Assembly (NCBI GenBank): GCA_963727955.1
Contig: CAVSII010000012.1
Span: 1-64,000 of the forward strand
Direction: 5' to 3'
DNA from: Bog-756 sp963727955
GTDB lineage: Bacteria > Actinomycetota > Acidimicrobiia > Acidimicrobiales > RAAP-2
Length of the DNA: 64,000 bases
In this document: positions 59,733 through 64,000 of the stretch, one piece after another
Position numbering within the stretch: position 1 is the stretch's first letter
Layout of the letters: each line of letters starts with the position of its first letter
Position numbers and translations under genes: made by a program
Notes under the pieces: generated by a model
The model's database searches: none
What the model was told of the DNA's origin: nothing
What the model saw: the letters and a program-made list of their open reading frames with translations, nothing else

Positions 59733-60296
59733 TCAGCCCACTTTGAGAAGATCCACCACAAATACGAGGGTGTCGTTGGCGGCGATGCCGGAGCCGGGCG
59801 AAGACGATCCGTAGCCGAGCGAGGGGGGGATGATCAGCTCGCGGCGCCCGCCCACCTTCATCCCTACCACTCCCTCGTCCCATCCTTTGATGACCTGTCC
59901 CTCACCCAACGCGAAGGTGAAGGGCTGACTGGTCCATGAGGCCTGGATTACCTTGTCCGCCGAATATGTGGCCAACACGTACTGGACGGTGACCGTGTCG
60001 CCCGGCTCGGCGGTGGCACCGGTTCCCACGATCAGATCGGCACTCTCGAGCTGGGTCGGACGGGTTCCCGACGGCACCGTCACCGTCGGCTCCTTGCCCG
60101 GTGTTCCCGCCGGGGACCGATCCTGGACGGGAATGGTGGCGATCGCCGCAGAACCGCCTGTCGAACTCGGCGTCGACGTGGCGTTCGACCCGGCTGTGCT
60201 GGTCGTTGTCGAACTCGACGACGAACTGCTGCAGCCGGCCAGCCCGAGCGCCGAAACCGCTATCACGGCGAGGGACCACGTGCGCAGACCATGCAT
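59733..60296 (-). CDS. FKBP-type peptidyl-prolyl isomerase, lipoprotein
   Basis: A 187-residue protein: lipoprotein signal with lipobox ALGLAGC (Cys about 22), a Ser/Thr linker, then an FKBP domain: PGDTVTVQYVLATYSADKVI, PFTFALGEGQVIKGWDEGVV, GMKVGGRRELIIPPSLGYGS, NDTLVFVVDLLKV. The core residues for isomerase action (Y, F, D-like, V-I-K-G-W, Y-G) are present. It should be a cell-surface folding factor. AAGGAGC about eight bases upstream of ATG. Confidence 0.94.
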   Translation of the reverse strand: MHGLRTWSLAVIAVSALGLAGCSSSSSSSTTTSTAGSNATSTPSSTGGSAAIATIPVQDRSPAGTPGKEPTVTVPSGTRPTQLESADLIVGTGATAEPGDTVTVQYVLATYSADKVIQASWTSQPFTFALGEGQVIKGWDEGVVGMKVGGRRELIIPPSLGYGSSSPGSGIAANDTLVFVVDLLKVG

Positions 60297-60459
60297 GGAT
60301 CAAGCTCCTTTATGACTCCGTCGGGGAGGCGGTTGAGCGTCAGGGACCCCCTGCCGCCAAGCCAAGACGGTAGTCGGACCGGGACCGCCGGTGGTATCAC
60401 CGTCTCCGGCCGGCAGCTCCGGCCGCGTGACTGGCACACCCTCCTGGCACCATCGGATC

Positions 60460-61782
60460 ATGACGCTGCAGAAGCTCAGACGAGTAGCGGAGGAGCTCCG
60501 GGCGGTTCTGGCCGATTTCGATCCGGAACGACTGACCGGACCAGATGCGGCTCACATGCTCTCGGCCTTCTCGGAGATCGAGAAGCTGGCCTCGGGTGGC
60601 AAGCTCCTCTCCGCCCGGCGCGTGGAGACGTCCAATGTCTGGCGCCGCAAAGGCCATCGCTCCGCCGCCGCCCATGTGGCCGAGGCCACCGGGGTCGGTC
60701 TCGGGCCGGCCATCCACGCCCTGAAGGCAGCCCGCCAGCTCGGTTCGCTGCCCACCACCGAAGAGGCAGTGCGCGACGGGCGTCTCTCGGAGGTCCAGGT
60801 GAAGGAGATCACCGACGCCGCCATACGCCAACCCGAGGCCGAGCGGGAGTTGGTGGATACAGCCCAAAAGGAGCCGCTCAATCTGCTGAAGTTGCGTTGC
60901 CGCCGGGTGAAGGCAACCCAGGGCGACCAGCACGCGGCCTACGCGGCCATCCATCGATCGCGATTCCTCCGCCATTGGACGGATGACGATGGAGCCGTTC
61001 GCTTCGACGCTCGACTGACGCCCGACGAAGGGGCCCGGTTGGTGGCCTCGTTGAAGACGGAGGCCGAACGGCTGGCTGTCGAGGCCCGGCGGGCTGGTCT
61101 CGACGAGCCGCGGCGCGCCCTCGCTGCTGACGCCTTGGTCCGTCTCACCTGTGGAACCAGGCGCCGCCAAGCAAGGGAACCGAGGGGCGACACCAACCTC
61201 AAGGCGGCGGGCGGATCGGGAGCAGGATCGGGTGGCGGTGGGAACGGAGCTGGCCGACGGAGCGATCCAGCCACCGGCCCCGTTCGGGGAGGCGGGTGTG
61301 CCGAATCGGGCCCCACCGCCATGGTGCATGTCCGAGTCGATCATCGGGCTCTCATGCGAGGCACGCTGCGCAAAGGCGAGATATGCGAGATACCGGGCAT
61401 CGGCCCCATCCCGGTAGAAGTCGCCCGCCGCCTGGCCGCCGATTCGATCCTCAGTGTGTTGGTGACCGACGGAGTAGACGTGACGGCGGTGGCACACGCC
61501 GGACGGACCATCCCGGCATCGGTGAAAAGGGCACTCATCGAACGCGATCCGGTCTGTGTGGTTCCCGGCTGCCAAACGGCCGAGGGCCTCGAGATCGACC
61601 ACGTCGACCCCTTCGGCCAGGGAGGGCAGACCAGTCTGGCCAACTTGGCCCGATTGTGTCACTGGCATCACTACCTCAAGACGCATCAGCGCCATCGACT
61701 CGAACGAACCGCTGATGGATGGCGATGGCTGTCACCCGACCAAGCTCCGCCGGACGATGTGCCCGCCAATCTGTCGGGCTGA
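60460..61782 (+). CDS. DUF222 / HNH endonuclease-domain protein (13E12-type)
   Basis: About 440 residues. A helical DUF222 region (residues ~1-200: MTLQKLRRVAEELRAVLADF, TEEAVRDGRLSEVQVKEITD), a Gly/Ser/Ala linker (AAGGSGAGSGGGGNGAG), and a C-terminal HNH: DPVCVVPGCQTAEGLEIDHV, DPFGQGGQTSLANLARLCHW then HHYLKTHQ. Cys pairs and H-H residues of the zinc-stabilised HNH are intact. Such proteins are many in actinobacteria and of unclear role, possibly mobile. ATG 60460 preferred over the extension to 60391. Confidence 0.92.
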   Translation: MTLQKLRRVAEELRAVLADFDPERLTGPDAAHMLSAFSEIEKLASGGKLLSARRVETSNVWRRKGHRSAAAHVAEATGVGLGPAIHALKAARQLGSLPTTEEAVRDGRLSEVQVKEITDAAIRQPEAERELVDTAQKEPLNLLKLRCRRVKATQGDQHAAYAAIHRSRFLRHWTDDDGAVRFDARLTPDEGARLVASLKTEAERLAVEARRAGLDEPRRALAADALVRLTCGTRRRQAREPRGDTNLKAAGGSGAGSGGGGNGAGRRSDPATGPVRGGGCAESGPTAMVHVRVDHRALMRGTLRKGEICEIPGIGPIPVEVARRLAADSILSVLVTDGVDVTAVAHAGRTIPASVKRALIERDPVCVVPGCQTAEGLEIDHVDPFGQGGQTSLANLARLCHWHHYLKTHQRHRLERTADGWRWLSPDQAPPDDVPANLSG

Positions 61783-61910
61783 AGGACGATCCGCCGCCCT
61801 CCGGGCCGGATTCCACTGGGTTTCTTCCGTCCTGGTCACCTCGGCCCGTCGACAACGGCGGCCGCGACCGGCTTTCGCCCGTCGCAACGCCGTGGCCACG
61901 CCGTGGCCAG

Positions 61911-63371
61911 TCAGGCCGTGTCGTCGCTCGGCGAAACCGGCGAGCCCGGCGAGCCAGGAGCGGTGGGGTGTGGCCCGGCGCCCGACGAGAACAGATGGCC
62001 ATCAGAAGCCAACCGGTCAAGCGGGCGTCGGATGCTCTGGTTATCGGACGGGGCCATCCTCGGGCCACCCTCAACCGACCGCCATAGCGCCTCGGCTCGG
62101 AAGGCAACCTCCCGCAAGGGCATCCCGGTACGCCGGGCCGCCCGAGCCACGTCATCGTGTTCAGCCTTGACTCCGGTCGCACTCACCTTGAGCCTGATCA
62201 GCTGTCCCTCGATCCACACCGACTCGCTGGACCGTGCCGCCGGCCAGCGCTCGGCCAACGTCACCCGGACGCCGAGCGATCCCGTCGTCCGTCGGAGCAC
62301 ACTCCGCAGCGAGGTCACCATGGACGGGTCGCAGAGCACCTGCACCACCGTGCCGGGACGACCCTTCTTCATCACCACCGGTGTCAGCCAGGCATCGTGG
62401 GCCCCGGCATCGAGAAGCACGCCAACGGCATGGGCCAGCTGCTCGCCGGTGGCGTCATCGACGTTGGCGGCGAGGAGGGCCACCGGTTGCCCAGCGTCGG
62501 CATCGGCATCGGCGCTGCCGGCATGGGCAGCGCCGGCTTCGTCCGTGCCGTCCCCGCCCATTTCGACCGCCGACAGGCCGGCGCCGAATCGGGGAACGGT
62601 CGACCCGCTCTGTCGCTCGACCTGCACGCCCGTCACGACCTGGGTGCAGTTGGGGAGCTCCCCGAGTTCGCGAGCGCCAGCACCGAATCCCTGCCCGGTC
62701 ACCCTCATGGCCGGCATCGGCCCGTACCCAGAGCACAGCCCGGCGAGCAGCGCCGCACCGGTGGGGGTGGTCAGCTCGACCCCGATGCGGCGGCCCCAGG
62801 TGGGGACGCCTTCGAGGAGCGCCACCACGGCCGGGGCGGGATTGGGCAGCATTCCGTGGGCTGCACGGATCATCCCCAGCCCGGTGGCCACCGGGCTGGC
62901 CCGCACCTCGTCGATCCCGAGCACTTCCAGAGCGGCTGCCGTTCCCACCACGTCGACGATGGTGTCGTGCCCCCCGACCTCGTGGAAGTGGACCTGGTCG
63001 ACCGGCCGGCGGTGGAGCTTGGCCTCCACGTCAGCCAGCGCCGCGAAAGTGTCCAGGGCCCGGCCCGCCACCCGATCGGGGAGGCGGGCCTCCTCGATCA
63101 GACCCACGATGTGGGCGTAGGTGCGGACGACCACGTTGTCGTGCACGGACACCACGGCGCGCGAGGCAGCGACACCACCCCGCAAGACGGGCTCCACTTC
63201 GAGGGCCCAACCACCCAGGGGGAGCCGCTCGAGGAGGGTCAGGACCTCCGACAGGTCGGCACCGGCATCGAGCAGGCTGCCGAGCGCCATGTCGCCGGCG
63301 ATACCGGCGAAGCAATGGAACCAGGCCACCGATCGCTCGCCGGACGGCGACAGGGAGGCGCTGTCGCTCAC
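61911..63371 (-). CDS. larC: LarC, nickel insertion protein (nickel-pincer cofactor)
   Basis: About 486 residues from a GTG overlapping the larB stop (GTGA). N-half: VAWFHCFAGIAGDMALGSLL, VHFHEVGGHDTIVDVVGTAA (His-rich metal region), LPNPAPAVVALLEGVPTW, ELTTPTGAALLAGLCSGYGP. C-half: VALLAANVDDATGEQLAHAV, DAWLTPVVMKKGRPGTVVQV. A ~40-residue Gly/Ala/Asp linker joins them. LarC inserts Ni into the sulfur-modified ligand using CTP. The C-terminal 50 residues are low-complexity. Confidence 0.94.
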   Translation of the reverse strand: MSDSASLSPSGERSVAWFHCFAGIAGDMALGSLLDAGADLSEVLTLLERLPLGGWALEVEPVLRGGVAASRAVVSVHDNVVVRTYAHIVGLIEEARLPDRVAGRALDTFAALADVEAKLHRRPVDQVHFHEVGGHDTIVDVVGTAAALEVLGIDEVRASPVATGLGMIRAAHGMLPNPAPAVVALLEGVPTWGRRIGVELTTPTGAALLAGLCSGYGPMPAMRVTGQGFGAGARELGELPNCTQVVTGVQVERQSGSTVPRFGAGLSAVEMGGDGTDEAGAAHAGSADADADAGQPVALLAANVDDATGEQLAHAVGVLLDAGAHDAWLTPVVMKKGRPGTVVQVLCDPSMVTSLRSVLRRTTGSLGVRVTLAERWPAARSSESVWIEGQLIRLKVSATGVKAEHDDVARAARRTGMPLREVAFRAEALWRSVEGGPRMAPSDNQSIRRPLDRLASDGHLFSSGAGPHPTAPGSPGSPVSPSDDTA

Positions 63372-64000
63372 GGGAGCATCCGGGCGACGGCGCAGGCGGC
63401 CCCGAACCCGTTGTCGATCCCGACCACCGTGATCCCCGCGGCGCACGAGGCATGCATGGCCAGTAGGGCAGTCACGCCTTCGAGGGCTGAGCCGTAGCCG
63501 GTGCTGGTGGGAACGGCGACGACCGGGGCCGGGGTGATCCCACCGACCACGCTGGCCAAGGCTCCCTCCATGCCGGCCACCACAACAACGGCGTCGGCGT
63601 CGGCCAACTCGTCGGCTGACGCCAGCAGCCGGTGCACGCCGGCAACGCCGCAGTCGGCCAGCAGGGATGCGTGCAGGCCCAGAGCGGCCAGGGTGGCCCG
63701 ACATTCACCGGCGACGGGAAGATCGGAGGTGCCGGCGGTGATCACCAGTGGCCGGGTCGGGCGGCGGGCGGCGGGCCGCCACACCACCGTCGACAGTTCC
63801 CCCCGGGTCCGATCAGCTCCGGTGGCCTGACCGGTGACGGTCCGCCGACCGCCCGGGTTGTCTACCATGGCCATCTCGACCTGGGCGGCGTCGGCTCGGG
63901 TGAGAATGACCGGGTCACCGGTCCGGAAAGCCGCTTCGGCCGCAGGGTCTCCGTCCTCCCCCCGGTCGTCCCGGCCGTCACCCAGGTTCGCTCCCCGGAA
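63368..64000 (-). CDS. larB: LarB, pyridinium carboxylase (partial; continues past window end)
   Basis: At least 210 residues; the frame is open to base 64000. C-terminal domain like N5-CAIR mutase/PurE: TRPLVITAGTSDLPVAGECR, LHASLLADCGVAGVHRLLAS, VVVVAGMEGALASVVGGITP, VVAVPTSTGYGSALEGVTAL, VVGIDNGFGAACAVARMLP. LarB carboxylates and hydrolyses nicotinate adenine dinucleotide to start the nickel-pincer pathway. Stop overlaps larC start. An internal ATG at 63874 is not the real start, because the upstream frame is also coding. Confidence 0.94.
   Translation of the reverse strand, partial: FRGANLGDGRDDRGEDGDPAAEAAFRTGDPVILTRADAAQVEMAMVDNPGGRRTVTGQATGADRTRGELSTVVWRPAARRPTRPLVITAGTSDLPVAGECRATLAALGLHASLLADCGVAGVHRLLASADELADADAVVVVAGMEGALASVVGGITPAPVVAVPTSTGYGSALEGVTALLAMHASCAAGITVVGIDNGFGAACAVARMLP

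Overview
The window is 64 kb of GC-rich chromosomal DNA from an actinobacterium. Signs are a mycothiol-type DinB enzyme, F420-type flavin/deazaflavin oxidoreductases, actinobacterial-type coproheme decarboxylase (HemQ), a lone CIRCE-controlled groEL, a DUF222/HNH protein, and many GTG starts. An uncultured or little-studied member of Acidimicrobiia is my best guess, from gene content only. A striking general trait is leaderless expression: at least a dozen genes have a TANNNT box ending 6-7 bases before an ATG or GTG.

Layout. 1-9.9 kb is a mobile-element zone: a frameshifted hotdog thioesterase; a complete IS3-family element (545-1894); a divergent methyltransferase/MerR pair sharing one operator; a DsbA-like gene whose stop codon comes from an ISAzo13-family element; a second IS with a DUF6788 passenger sitting in the end of that ISAzo13 element; and an IS21 remnant fused to the tail of an ABC ATPase gene. 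9.9-20.9 kb carries an ABC permease, a two-component system next to a membrane-anchored S33-type hydrolase, a TetR regulator, an IS630 element, and a COX3/COX4-like operon with two paralogous membrane proteins but no catalytic oxidase subunit. 21.3-27.2 kb is rich in broken genes (adenylate cyclase, PhoU, sigma-factor tail, SDR) among intact ones (DOPA-dioxygenase family, universal stress protein, F420/FMN split-barrel). 27.2-37.7 kb holds a TetR/MFS/methyltransferase locus with paired operators and many single housekeeping or accessory genes (PIG-L deacetylase, VOC, GNAT, cNMP-binding, LLM oxidoreductase, TMEM175 channel).

37.8-52.2 kb is the most unusual region: a minus-strand, nearly gapless operon that adds five large exported proteins to pstSCAB. 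These are a 1,100-residue repeat adhesin, two smaller anchored proteins sharing the adhesin's N-terminal module (a domain I do not recognise, marked by a C-x-GDTAH motif), a second periplasmic-binding-like protein that looks split by a frameshift, and a sortase-fold protein lacking all three catalytic residues. PstS itself carries a C-terminal membrane anchor instead of a lipobox. I read this as a membrane-tethered surface complex for phosphate (or another oxyanion) uptake.

52.7-64 kb is core-like: CIRCE-groEL, hemQ-larE-NIL in one overlapping set, a methyltransferase, NUDIX, GNAT, VOC, an FKBP lipoprotein, a DUF222/HNH protein, and larC-larB on the other strand (larB runs off the window). 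LarE, LarC and LarB together make the nickel-pincer cofactor; larA is not seen here. Three short tandem repeats (13 or 15 bp units) lie in or beside these genes.
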